Shown here piece by piece: positions 25,963-33,731 of a DNA stretch of 64,000 nt. Positions within the stretch are counted from its first letter, which is position 1; each line of letters starts with the position of its first letter. The position numbers were made by a program, and so were the translations under genes. This DNA is from Rubrivivax sp. (GTDB taxonomy: Bacteria > Pseudomonadota > Gammaproteobacteria > Burkholderiales > Burkholderiaceae_C), in NCBI GenBank assembly GCA_027484825.1, contig JAIXSE010000021.1, positions 496,001-560,000 on the forward strand, written 5' to 3'. The notes beneath the pieces are model-generated. The model worked only from the letters and a program-made list of their open reading frames with translations. It did no database searches and was not told the origin of the DNA.

Positions 25963-27288
25963 ATGAGTTTGCAAAAGATTCGCCCCCAAACCGTGGTGGT
26001 GCTGGCCGCCGGGCTGGCCTGCGCCAGCCTGGGGCATGCGGCCGCGTTCAAGCTCAAGGAACAGAGCGCCGCCGGTCAGGGGCGGGCCTTTGCGGGCTCG
26101 GTGAGCGAGGTGGACGACCTGGCGGTGCTGGCCAACAACCCAGCAGCCATGGCCCTGATGGGCGGGAACCTCTTCCAGGCCGATGCCGCCGTCGTGAATT
26201 ACTCGGCCAAGTTCAGCGGCAGCGGGAAAGATGCGCTGGGACGTCCGCTGTCGGGCGGTAACGGCGGCGAGGCCGGAACCACGGCGGCGGTGCCGTCGCT
26301 CTACTTCCATACGCCGGTGAACGACCAGTTCCATCTGGGCTTTTCGGTGACCGCCCCCTTCGGCTTCAAGACCGAATACGACGACGGGTGGGTGGGGCGT
26401 TACCAAGGCCTGAAGACGTCGCTCAAGACCATCGACCTGGGCGTTTCGGCGTCCTACAAGGTCAATGACATCCTCGCGCTGGGCGTTTCGGTGTTTGCCG
26501 AGCGGCTGGACGTGGAACTTGGCAATGCGGTGGATTTTGGCGCCCAACTGGCCGCTGCCAAGGTGCCGGGTTTCCTCCCGACCAGCGCTGACGGTCGACT
26601 GAAGATCAAGGGCGACAACACGCAGGCCGGCTACACGCTCGGCGCGCTGTTGCGGCCCGCGGCGGACACCACGGTCGGCCTGGCCTATCGCTCAGAAGTC
26701 AAGCACAAGGCGCGAGGCGTCGATGCGACCTTCACCGTGCCGGCGGCGGCCAATGCCGTGCTGTCCGTGGCCGCGCCCAACACCTTCGTCAACTCGTCGG
26801 TCGACACGGACATCACCCTGCCCGATTCGGTGACGATCAGCCTCAGCCAGCGACTGAATGATCGCTGGACGGTGATGGCGGACTACTCGCGCACCTATTG
26901 GAGCAAGTTCGACAAGGTCGTTCTGGACTTTGCCTCCAATCTGCCGAATCAGACGCTGAACTTCGGCTACCGCGATGCGTCCTTCTATTCGATCGGCGCG
27001 GACTACAAGGTCAACGATGCGTGGACCGTGCGTGGCGGCTTTGCCTATGACCAGACGCCGGTGACCGATGCGGTGCGTGATGTGCGGGTGCCCGACGTCA
27101 GCCGTCGCTGGCTGTCCGTGGGCGCGACCTGGCGGCCCACCCGCCAGATGGCCTACAGCGTGGGCTACACCCATCTGTTCATCAGCGACACCACGGTCAA
27201 TCTGACCTCGTCGTCGGGCAGCACCCTGCAGGGCACTTACAAGTTGGGCAGCGACATCCTGGCGGTATCGGCGCGGTACAGCTTCTGA
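25963..27288 (+). CDS. FadL/OMPP1-family outer-membrane transport protein
   Basis: Outer-membrane beta-barrel of 441 residues for long-chain fatty acids or other hydrophobic compounds. The signal peptide ends with ASLGHAAA; the mature N-terminus FKLKEQSAAGQGRAFAGSVS and the following NNPAAMALM are the hallmark of the FadL hatch region. The barrel ends VSARYSF with a terminal Phe. I chose the ATG at 25963 (MSLQKIR), preceded by GAGGAG; an in-frame Met at 25939 is possible. A rho-independent terminator lies at 27379-27408. Confidence 0.88.
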   Translation: MSLQKIRPQTVVVLAAGLACASLGHAAAFKLKEQSAAGQGRAFAGSVSEVDDLAVLANNPAAMALMGGNLFQADAAVVNYSAKFSGSGKDALGRPLSGGNGGEAGTTAAVPSLYFHTPVNDQFHLGFSVTAPFGFKTEYDDGWVGRYQGLKTSLKTIDLGVSASYKVNDILALGVSVFAERLDVELGNAVDFGAQLAAAKVPGFLPTSADGRLKIKGDNTQAGYTLGALLRPAADTTVGLAYRSEVKHKARGVDATFTVPAAANAVLSVAAPNTFVNSSVDTDITLPDSVTISLSQRLNDRWTVMADYSRTYWSKFDKVVLDFASNLPNQTLNFGYRDASFYSIGADYKVNDAWTVRGGFAYDQTPVTDAVRDVRVPDVSRRWLSVGATWRPTRQMAYSVGYTHLFISDTTVNLTSSSGSTLQGTYKLGSDILAVSARYSF

Positions 27289-27301
27289 GCCCGGCCCCAT
27301 G

Positions 27302-27329
27302 AAAAAAGGCGCGATCTGCTGATCGCGCC
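27302..27329 (-). terminator. Rho-independent terminator (for minus-strand transcript)
   Basis: On the minus strand GGCGCGATC-AGCA-GATCGCGCC is followed by six T. Perfect 9-base stem, 4-base loop. It serves the binding-protein gene that ends at 27408, although it lies next to the FadL gene. Confidence 0.88.
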
Positions 27330-27378
27330 GCTTGAATCCAGGGTTGTCTCGCGATCAACATCGCAAGCAACTCATTGG

Positions 27379-27408
27379 CCTCAGACGGAAACGTCTGAGG
27401 CTTTTTTT
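27379..27408 (+). terminator. Rho-independent terminator (for FadL transcript)
   Basis: CCTCAGACG-GAAA-CGTCTGAGG followed by a seven-T tract; perfect 9-base stem with a GNRA tetraloop. It serves the plus-strand FadL gene and abuts the stop codon of the opposing gene. Confidence 0.92.
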
Positions 27409-28502
27409 CATCGCATGAACTTGCCGTCCGGGCCAATCATGGACAGGTCCGTGTAATCCAGGCCGGTGTGGTCGTTGGGCGAGAAGGAGACCTCGAGTCC
27501 GCCGATGTCGATCTTGCGCATGCCTTCCAGAGCATCACGCAGCTTCTGGCGGGTGGGGTTGGGGCCGGCACGACGCAGGCCTTCCACCAGCACCTTGGCG
27601 GCGGCGAAGCCTTCCATCATGGCGGGGGTGATGTCGGTCTTGCCCTTGGCCAGCTGGGTGGCCTCGGTCACGATCTTGCTGGCTTTGGAGCGTTCGTAGG
27701 GGAACACCTGGGTCACCATGACGCCGCGCGCGTTTTCACCCAACTGGCCCACGAAACCCTGCGCCGCATTGTTGGACAGGGTGACGAACTGCGCCTTGGA
27801 GCCTGCCGCGCGAATGGCGGCGATGCCGTCAGCCACCGCTTTGCCAGAGCCCAGGAACAGGATGGCCTGGGCATTGCTGGTGACGGCGCTGTGTGCCGCT
27901 TCCTTGAAGTCCGGCTTGGCGCGATCGAATTTGGCCGAGAAGCTGGCCGTCTTGTTGACGGCGGCCAGGCCGTTGTTGGCGCCAATCACCGCATCCGCGC
28001 CGAATGAATCGTCCACTTGCACGATGCCGATGCGCTCAATGCCGATCAGGCTCAGGTGACGCACCGCGCGTTCGGCTTCGCGCTGGTAGGTGGCGCGCAC
28101 ATTAAAGACCCAGGGATTAACTGGGAAGTGCAGCAACGCAGCGCCGGAGGAGGGCGCAATGAGCGGAACATGGTGGGTGGACAGCAGCGGCAGGATGGCC
28201 TGGTTGTGCGGCGTGCCGCGTGTCAGGAACAACGCCAGGACGTTGTCGGTGGTGATCAGCTTTTGCGCATTGGCGGCGGCGGTGGGCGGGTCGAACTTGT
28301 CATCCAGCGACACCAGCTTGATGGTCTGGCCGTTGATGCCGCCGGCCGCGTTGATCGAGTCGAGGTAGAGCTTGGCGCCGTCCGTCGTCTCGGTGACGCT
28401 GGCGGCAACGGGGCCGGTAAAACCTGCCGTCTGGCCGATCAGGATGTCGGCCTGGGCCGCCAGTGGCAGCACGGCAAGGGCAAGCAAGGACAGCAATCGC
28501 AT
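27408..28502 (-). CDS. Branched-chain amino-acid-type ABC substrate-binding protein
   Basis: Periplasmic binding protein of 364 residues (type I fold, LivK/Peripla_BP_6). The signal peptide MRLLSLLALAVLPLAAQA is followed by DILIGQTAGFTGPVAASV, and by DGAKLYLDSINAAGGINGQ, the family hallmark. The C-terminus DYTDLSMIGPDGKF is also typical. No permease or ATPase is adjacent, so its transporter genes are elsewhere or it works with another system. It has its own minus-strand terminator at 27302-27329. Confidence 0.88.
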   Translation of the reverse strand: MRLLSLLALAVLPLAAQADILIGQTAGFTGPVAASVTETTDGAKLYLDSINAAGGINGQTIKLVSLDDKFDPPTAAANAQKLITTDNVLALFLTRGTPHNQAILPLLSTHHVPLIAPSSGAALLHFPVNPWVFNVRATYQREAERAVRHLSLIGIERIGIVQVDDSFGADAVIGANNGLAAVNKTASFSAKFDRAKPDFKEAAHSAVTSNAQAILFLGSGKAVADGIAAIRAAGSKAQFVTLSNNAAQGFVGQLGENARGVMVTQVFPYERSKASKIVTEATQLAKGKTDITPAMMEGFAAAKVLVEGLRRAGPNPTRQKLRDALEGMRKIDIGGLEVSFSPNDHTGLDYTDLSMIGPDGKFMR

Positions 28503-28818
28503 TCGGGTCTCCCTGGGTGTGGTTGGTTGTGGCGCGGATGCTGGATGGACTTGCCTTCAGGACTTCCAGGGATTCCCCTAAGGTCACAATTCGGTGTGAC
28601 CGAATGCGCATTTTGTGGACGAAAGCGCTTGCAATAACGGGGCGATTACCAACGACTTGTGAGCGACTGTAATGGCGGGCGAATGGTCTTGCTCCCGGGC
28701 ATCCACAAGGCGCGGCCGCCAGGCTTCCGGGGCCTCGCGGCGTTTCGCTCGGCGTCTTTTCAGCTAGCATGCGGGCCGCTTTTCCGGAAAACCATGTCGC
28801 TGCGGGGAGTGACGCGCA
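28503..28818. other. Divergent intergenic region
   Basis: 316 bases between the binding-protein gene and the small lipoprotein gene. It contains two overlapping dyads (28582-28605) about 80-105 bases upstream of the binding-protein start, and otherwise nothing I can identify. Confidence 0.5.
28582..28605. promoter_or_regulatory. Two overlapping inverted repeats, operator candidate
   Basis: GGTCACA-N6-TGTGACC (28582-28601) overlaps ATTCGG-N5-CCGAAT (28589-28605), both perfect. They share the same central bases, so they could form alternative sites for one or two regulators of the divergent genes. The regulator is unknown. Confidence 0.45.
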
Positions 28819-29244
28819 ATGCATAGCCCGAGGCTTTGCCAGAAGTTATTCGCCTATCTGGTGCTTTTCGCGCTGAGTCTTGGTGGCCTGACAGGCTGCG
28901 TGAGCTTCAGTGAAGAGGTGACATATCACTTCACTCAGGCAAAGGGTGAAGTGTGGCTCCGTGTCTATCAGAGCAAGGCTGGGCCGCATTTGAATATCCA
29001 CGGCGGCAACTCTGACACCTATTCGTTCACCTTGCCTGCAATGAATGCCCGAGTGCCGGGCACTGACATCATTCGATATTGGGAAAACTATCGCCAGGTT
29101 GACGGCGACTTCTCAAGGGATGGGTACCTTGTGCTCGAGGTCAATGCCGAGCAATGCCGTCTCACGATCAATCTCCGACAAGACAACGGCAAGAGCCATG
29201 TCCTCAACGGGGTGCATCTATTGAAGAATTGCGGCCAACGGTAG
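28819..29244 (+). CDS. Small hypothetical lipoprotein
   Basis: Predicted lipoprotein of 141 residues: a type II signal peptide (LVLFALSLGGLTGC) with the lipobox LTGC, acylated Cys27. The mature part (about 114 residues) has strand-rich segments and two Cys near the end. No recognised domain. Its base composition looks lower in GC than its neighbours, which suggests acquisition. It is transcribed alone between the binding protein and the convergent DUF2007 gene. Confidence 0.7.
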   Translation: MHSPRLCQKLFAYLVLFALSLGGLTGCVSFSEEVTYHFTQAKGEVWLRVYQSKAGPHLNIHGGNSDTYSFTLPAMNARVPGTDIIRYWENYRQVDGDFSRDGYLVLEVNAEQCRLTINLRQDNGKSHVLNGVHLLKNCGQR

Positions 29245-29304
29245 CGGCCTTCAGAGTTCAAAGGGATGCCCCCCGAGGTCGTCATCGGTCAACTGGTCAA
29301 CTGG

Positions 29305-30072
29305 TCAGTCCCCCAAGTGCGTCAGCATCACGCCCAGCACCAACCAGCCGAGCGCCGTGACAACGGCCGGGACCAGCAGCGAACGGCGCCGATAGTGCGG
29401 CCCGTAAGCCGAGATGATTTGGCGGCTCTGCGCCTGCGCGATGAAGAAGTACCAGAGGACGGTGAGGCCGCCCAAGACACTAAGGTTGGCGCGGAATCCG
29501 ACCAGCCATCCCGGCGAGATTGCGTGCAGCAGGGCCACGCTAAAGCCGGTCGCCGCGGTGGCCACCAGCAGCCAGAACCAGCGATAGAAGCGGTCAGACC
29601 TCCACCCGAGTGCGCGGGCATTGGCCATCAGCACCACCGCGCCGAACATCGGGCTGAGCAGCAGGCTCAGCAAAGCGGCGCGATCGGGATTGAAGATCAG
29701 CGCTGGCTGGACATTGATGGGTGAGGGCGGGGGCGTGTCGCCATCCTCCAGCGCATAGGCGCCCGACTCGAACGCCGCTTGCACGTCCCGTCCTGCTGCG
29801 ACCTCGGAGGCCGGCAAGAGCACGCCGATGGCATGGACCGACTGGCTCACCCAGGGATTGCCCTGGCCGGTATTGGCGTCGACGACCACCGGCGACAGGC
29901 CGGCAGACGCCAGCAGGCCGCGCAGCACATGGGCATCCGCAGGCGTGGCGAAGGCGGCGAGGCGCACGTAATCTTCGGTGTCTTGCGTCGGATCAGTTGA
30001 TCCGGGTGGGTGCCGCTGCGCTGGGCTTTGGTTCGTGGAACTTGGCTCTGTGGCCGTATTGGATGTGGACAT
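29305..30072 (-). CDS. DUF2007-type membrane protein
   Basis: 255-residue protein. A Ser/Thr/Pro-rich N-terminus is followed by VRLAAFATPADAHVLRGLLASAGLSPVVVD, the beta-alpha-beta pattern of DUF2007, a small ACT-like domain thought to sense ligands. The C-terminal half has about four transmembrane helices (around residues 135-245). The start at 30072 (MSTSNTATEP) was preferred to one 33 bases upstream. Function unknown. It lies about 100 bases downstream of the PH-domain gene on the same strand. Confidence 0.65.
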   Translation of the reverse strand: MSTSNTATEPSSTNQSPAQRHPPGSTDPTQDTEDYVRLAAFATPADAHVLRGLLASAGLSPVVVDANTGQGNPWVSQSVHAIGVLLPASEVAAGRDVQAAFESGAYALEDGDTPPPSPINVQPALIFNPDRAALLSLLLSPMFGAVVLMANARALGWRSDRFYRWFWLLVATAATGFSVALLHAISPGWLVGFRANLSVLGGLTVLWYFFIAQAQSRQIISAYGPHYRRRSLLVPAVVTALGWLVLGVMLTHLGD

Positions 30073-30171
30073 GACGGTTCTCCCTTCCGCGCCGTACGTT
30101 AGCACTTTGCTGGTCTGGGAGAAGGGCTGCGGTCTGGCGTGGGCAGGCTTGATCGGGCTGCGGCGGTGCGC

Positions 30172-30783
30172 TCAGCTGCGCAGGTACTTCTCGAAGACCG
30201 GACCGAAGTCTCTCTGGGTGTAGCGGTCCAGCTGCATGGTGTTCACCGCATGCAGCAGCGCCTGGTAGTGCTTGACGATCGTGGCTTCGCTCTCCACGGC
30301 GCTGATCTTGTGCATGGCGCCGAGGGCATCCAGGCAGGGCAGCACATTCTGCCGCGACAGCTCATGGCGGTGCTGGAGCTTGCCGATGCTGTGCAGGGCC
30401 TTGTAGATGTCCTTCAAGGTCTCCAGCTGGTCCTTGCGCACATCGATGCTGAAGACCGGGCCGTCCGCCAGTGAGAACTTCAGCTCCACATCGCGGTCGA
30501 TGGTGCCTGCCGTCTCGATCGACACATCGCTGATGTGGTGGCTGGCGTAATCGTAGCGGCGGATGCTGCGCTTGGAGGAGACCGCCGAGTCTCCATCGAC
30601 ATGGATCAGCGCGAAGTTGGTGAAGCAGTACTCGTCCTTCTTCGACTTGATCAGGAAGAAGATCTTTTCGTTGTCCTCGTGGAAGAGGTAATCGTCTGCA
30701 TCGACCTTGTCGTAGTCTTTCGGAGAGACGATGACGCCGAGATCACTCAGGCCGAGGGCTTCGGACGCGAGACGCTTGAACAT
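30172..30783 (-). CDS. Bacterial PH-domain-like protein
   Basis: 203-residue soluble protein with the bacterial PH-domain (YvbH-like) layout: about seven strands (LFHEDNEKIFFLIKSKKDEYCFTN and ALIHVDGDSAVSSKRSIRRYDY) ending with an amphipathic helix, then a helical C-terminal oligomerisation region. Such proteins are common but of unknown function; the early strand KDEYCFTNFALIHVDGD is characteristic of the family. It stands downstream of a minus-strand terminator and is probably transcribed separately from the hydroxylase gene. Confidence 0.75.
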   Translation of the reverse strand: MFKRLASEALGLSDLGVIVSPKDYDKVDADDYLFHEDNEKIFFLIKSKKDEYCFTNFALIHVDGDSAVSSKRSIRRYDYASHHISDVSIETAGTIDRDVELKFSLADGPVFSIDVRKDQLETLKDIYKALHSIGKLQHRHELSRQNVLPCLDALGAMHKISAVESEATIVKHYQALLHAVNTMQLDRYTQRDFGPVFEKYLRS

Positions 30784-30796
30784 GAAGGCTCCGGAT

Positions 30797-30822
30797 GAAA
30801 AAACGCCAGCAAACGCTGGCGT
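30797..30822 (-). terminator. Rho-independent terminator
   Basis: On the minus strand ACGCCAGC-GTTT-GCTGGCGT followed by a run of T. It lies just upstream of the PH-domain gene and is the likely end of the fatty acid hydroxylase transcript. Confidence 0.85.
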
Positions 30823-30972
30823 GCGGATCTTCGCACCCGCCGGGCCGGACGCGGCCCCCTCTCAAGGGGGATCGCCGGCCGGGTGGATCCTGCCCTCAAG
30901 GCTGGGTTCCTGGGAGCCACATGCGGGCCACCTGCTTGCCGCTGCGCACAGGCAAACAAGCCAGCACGGCGA

Positions 30973-32163
30973 TCAAGCCGGCACCTGCACCACCATCACC
31001 GCGATCAAGCCCCCGCACAAGATCATGGCGCTCACATAGAGGCCCCAGGCCCGCCGTCGCGAGGCCCGGTCACTCAAGCGATGCTCGCTGCCATCGCCCG
31101 TTCCGTCCTGCACACCGCGCGCCAGCATCGCGCCCGTTGCCGACAGGCCCACTGCGACCACCGCGGCGGCCAGCAGGTTGCGGCCTTCGCCGAGGTCATC
31201 GGCGGCGTCCAGCCATATCGCCGTTGCAGCCGCCGTCACCATGAAGAGGCTGATCGCCCGCCCCACATCCAAAGCCTGCATGCGCGAGACGAAGCGAGGC
31301 TGCCGCAGCCGCGCCTCATCCGGCGGCGCAAAGGGCGGCAGGCCCGGCGGCGTCCAGCCTGGCGACTTGAACAGCACCCGCACGCGGTCGCGCCAGCGCG
31401 GCGTGGCCCGGGCGCGCTCGAACAGCTCGCCGTAGAACTGACCGATGGCGCGCAGCGGCGACCAGCTGTGCAGCGGCTTGACCGTCCCGTAGACGCAGGG
31501 TTCCGTCTCCGGGGTGAAGCTGCCGAACATCCGGTCCCAGATCACCAGGACTGCGCCGTAGTTCTTGTCGAGATAGCCTGGATTCACCGCGTGATGCACC
31601 CGGTGATTGGAGGGCGTGGAGATCACCCGGTCCAGCCAGCCCAGCTTGCCGATCAGCTCGGTGTGGATCCAGAACTGGTAGAGCAGCACAAACAGCCCCG
31701 CGCCCAGATAGAGATCGACCGGCATGCCCAGCAGGGCCATCGGCAGGAAGAAGGGCGCACCCATCACCGCGTAGAAACTTTCCTGCCGCAGCGCCGTTGT
31801 CAGGTTGAAGCGCTCGCTTTGATGGTGCACCGCATGGGCCGCCCAGAAGATGGCGCTCTCGTGGCTGACGCGGTGCAGCCAGTAATCGCAGAAGTCGTAG
31901 ACGAGGATGGCTGCCGCCCAGGCCCACCCGCCCGACCAGGTTGAGGCCGGCAGCAGGGCCACGTGCGGGAGCGCTGCGGCATACAGGCCCGTCTGGAACA
32001 GCGGCGTCACTGCCGCCACCGCCAGGCTCATCAGGCCCTGGCTGAGGCTGCTCAGCGAGTCGGCCAGGTCGTGGGTGTCGCGGTTCTGACGACGGCTCCA
32101 CAGCCATTCCAAAGCGATGCAAAGCGCAAACAGCGGGACGGCGATCAGGAGGACGCTATGCAT
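30973..32163 (-). CDS. Sterol desaturase/fatty acid hydroxylase-family membrane enzyme
   Basis: Integral-membrane di-iron enzyme of 396 residues. The His clusters of the family are present: HRVSH (about residue 97), HAVHH (about 109) and NHRVHH (about 186), with a further His in DKNYG-flanking sequence. It has several transmembrane helices, including two at the C-terminus after residue 300 that exceed the core domain. Family members hydroxylate or desaturate lipids with O2; the lipid here is unknown. The next downstream gene lies beyond a rho-independent terminator. Confidence 0.85.
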   Translation of the reverse strand: MHSVLLIAVPLFALCIALEWLWSRRQNRDTHDLADSLSSLSQGLMSLAVAAVTPLFQTGLYAAALPHVALLPASTWSGGWAWAAAILVYDFCDYWLHRVSHESAIFWAAHAVHHQSERFNLTTALRQESFYAVMGAPFFLPMALLGMPVDLYLGAGLFVLLYQFWIHTELIGKLGWLDRVISTPSNHRVHHAVNPGYLDKNYGAVLVIWDRMFGSFTPETEPCVYGTVKPLHSWSPLRAIGQFYGELFERARATPRWRDRVRVLFKSPGWTPPGLPPFAPPDEARLRQPRFVSRMQALDVGRAISLFMVTAAATAIWLDAADDLGEGRNLLAAAVVAVGLSATGAMLARGVQDGTGDGSEHRLSDRASRRRAWGLYVSAMILCGGLIAVMVVQVPA

Positions 32164-32187
32164 CGCAAGTCGGCTTGATGGCCTTGA

Positions 32188-33024
32188 TTAAAACCGATAC
32201 CAGAGACTGGCGCTGAAGGTCTGCTGCGACTTGGCGGTCGTCAGCGGCGAATGCGCCGCGTCGCCAACCAGCCGCGCATTGAGCCACTGCCCGCTGACCG
32301 ACCAGCGCGACGAGAATTTGTGCTCGCCGTTGAGCGCGAGGCTCCAGTCCATCATCCCGGCGCGTGGCCGCCATTCGGGCAGGCCGCTGGCGAGGGCCTC
32401 GCGCGGGCCGACGCCATAGCTGCTGCGCAGATGCGCGGCGTTGGCAGCCGTCGCCGCGAGCGTCACGCCGATCAAGTCGTTGCCGATGGGAATGCCCGAG
32501 CTCACACCGAGCTCCAACTGCTGACCGTCATGATGTTGGCCGCTGCCCCAGGACGCGCCCGATTGCAGCAGCAGCCAGGGCGTGACCTGGACATTGACGA
32601 AGGCCTCGGAGGTGATGCGTGTGCCGAGCCGGTCGATGCCCTGCGGGGTGTAGCGCGAGGGCCGGCCGAACTGTGGCCACAGACGAGCGCCCGCCTGCCA
32701 GGTCTTGGCGGACTCGGCGCCGGCCAGCAGGGGGACGAGGTTCCAGCCCACGCCCAGGTCCGTGGAGACGAAGCCACCGTTGGGCGCGAGGTATTCGAAG
32801 GCGGGCAACACATCATCGCTGCGGGCGCGGGAGCCCGGCGCGGAGGGCCAACTGCGCGTGGAGACACCGCCGGACCAGCTCGATTCGGCCGGGGGGGCGT
32901 CCATCAGCAGCAGGCTTCCTGCCGCCCAGGCCGGGGCGGCGATCGCCAGCACACCCGCGCAGAGCAGCGGCAAGCGTAGCGAACGTGGCCGGCGGAGCCA
33001 GCGGGGCGGGGGGAGGGCGGGCAT
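32188..33024 (-). CDS. MipA/OmpV-family outer-membrane protein
   Basis: 278-residue barrel protein. The signal peptide ends in IAAPAWA; the mature N-terminus and repeated amphipathic strands with TPWLLLQSGASWGSGQHHDG-type turns, ending SLWYRF, fit the MipA/OmpV family, which contributes to murein-related scaffolding or porin function. The start at 33024 gives a better signal peptide than the upstream Met at 33078. Downstream of it, the hydroxylase gene lies on the same strand only about 25 bases away, so the two may be co-transcribed. Confidence 0.7.
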   Translation of the reverse strand: MPALPPPRWLRRPRSLRLPLLCAGVLAIAAPAWAAGSLLLMDAPPAESSWSGGVSTRSWPSAPGSRARSDDVLPAFEYLAPNGGFVSTDLGVGWNLVPLLAGAESAKTWQAGARLWPQFGRPSRYTPQGIDRLGTRITSEAFVNVQVTPWLLLQSGASWGSGQHHDGQQLELGVSSGIPIGNDLIGVTLAATAANAAHLRSSYGVGPREALASGLPEWRPRAGMMDWSLALNGEHKFSSRWSVSGQWLNARLVGDAAHSPLTTAKSQQTFSASLWYRF

Positions 33025-33125
33025 GGGGCAGGTCACAGGGAATTCTATGAAGCGAGGTCGGCGCGGACCTTGCTGCAAGCTGTCGTCTGGCCGTCGACGG
33101 CCCTTCCATCTCGTACACTCTCCGG

Positions 33126-33533
33126 ATGTCCTTCGGCCGTGCCCTCAAAGCCCTCATCTCGTGGATCGCGTGCATCGCGCTCCTGATGAGTGCATCGGCC
33201 CCGGCAATGTCGCAAGCCCTTCGACCCGACGTGCCGTCAGGCTGGGCCGAGATCTGCAGCGTCACAGGCACGAAACTGGTGAAGCTGGAAGGCAGCCTCC
33301 AGACCGGGGCAGAGAAGTCCGGCGGCACCGATGAAGGCGCATCGAAGCATGGGTTGAAGCAGTGCCCTTACTGCTCGACGCATGCCACCGTGTTGGGTTT
33401 ACCTCCCGCGGTGTCCACGACCCTGCCCACGCATGCGCTGGCGCTTGCTGTCCCCGCGCTGTTCCTGACAGCGCCCAGGCCCTTGTTCGCCTGGGCCAGT
33501 GCCCAGCCTCGCGCGCCGCCCGTCCAAGCCTGA
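33126..33533 (+). CDS. DUF2946 protein (copy 1)
   Basis: 135-residue exported protein. It opens with a signal-anchor-like helix (ALISWIACIALLMSASAPAMS), then WAEICSVTGTKLVKLEG, a CPYCSTHA motif and a hydrophobic C-terminus ending RPLFAWASAQPRAPPVQA. The DUF2946 family often lies beside TonB receptors and copper/iron-related genes; a metal-handling role through the Cys pair is an inference. A second, clearly related copy is at 39715-40098. This gene precedes the PepSY-protein gene. Confidence 0.75.
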   Translation: MSFGRALKALISWIACIALLMSASAPAMSQALRPDVPSGWAEICSVTGTKLVKLEGSLQTGAEKSGGTDEGASKHGLKQCPYCSTHATVLGLPPAVSTTLPTHALALAVPALFLTAPRPLFAWASAQPRAPPVQA

Positions 33534-33638
33534 GCTTTGAAGAACGCTGGGCCTTGGCCAAAAGCCAATGGCGCCAGCCCAGCCTGATGCTGGCAGCCGC
33601 AATGACGGCCTGCCACCCCACGCCCAAATCCTCACGGT

Positions 33639-33731
33639 ATGAACAAGCTTCCTCCACTGACGACGCTGGCATTGACCTGCCTGGCCCTGACCGCGCCACC
33701 TTGCGGCCGGACTATTGAGCGGGAGTCTTGA
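33639..33731 (+). CDS. Possible small exported peptide (30 residues)
   Basis: Short reading frame MNKLPPLTTLALTCLALTA..., a basic start plus hydrophobic core like a truncated signal peptide. Its stop (TGA) is immediately followed by the ATG of the PepSY gene. It may be a leader that couples translation, a truncated lipoprotein or chance. Confidence 0.3.
   Translation: MNKLPPLTTLALTCLALTAPPCGRTIERES

Noticed and set aside
30883-31944. Plus-strand open frame of 353 codons opposite the fatty acid hydroxylase
   Set aside because: The minus strand carries the diagnostic His clusters; the plus frame has no signal or domain.
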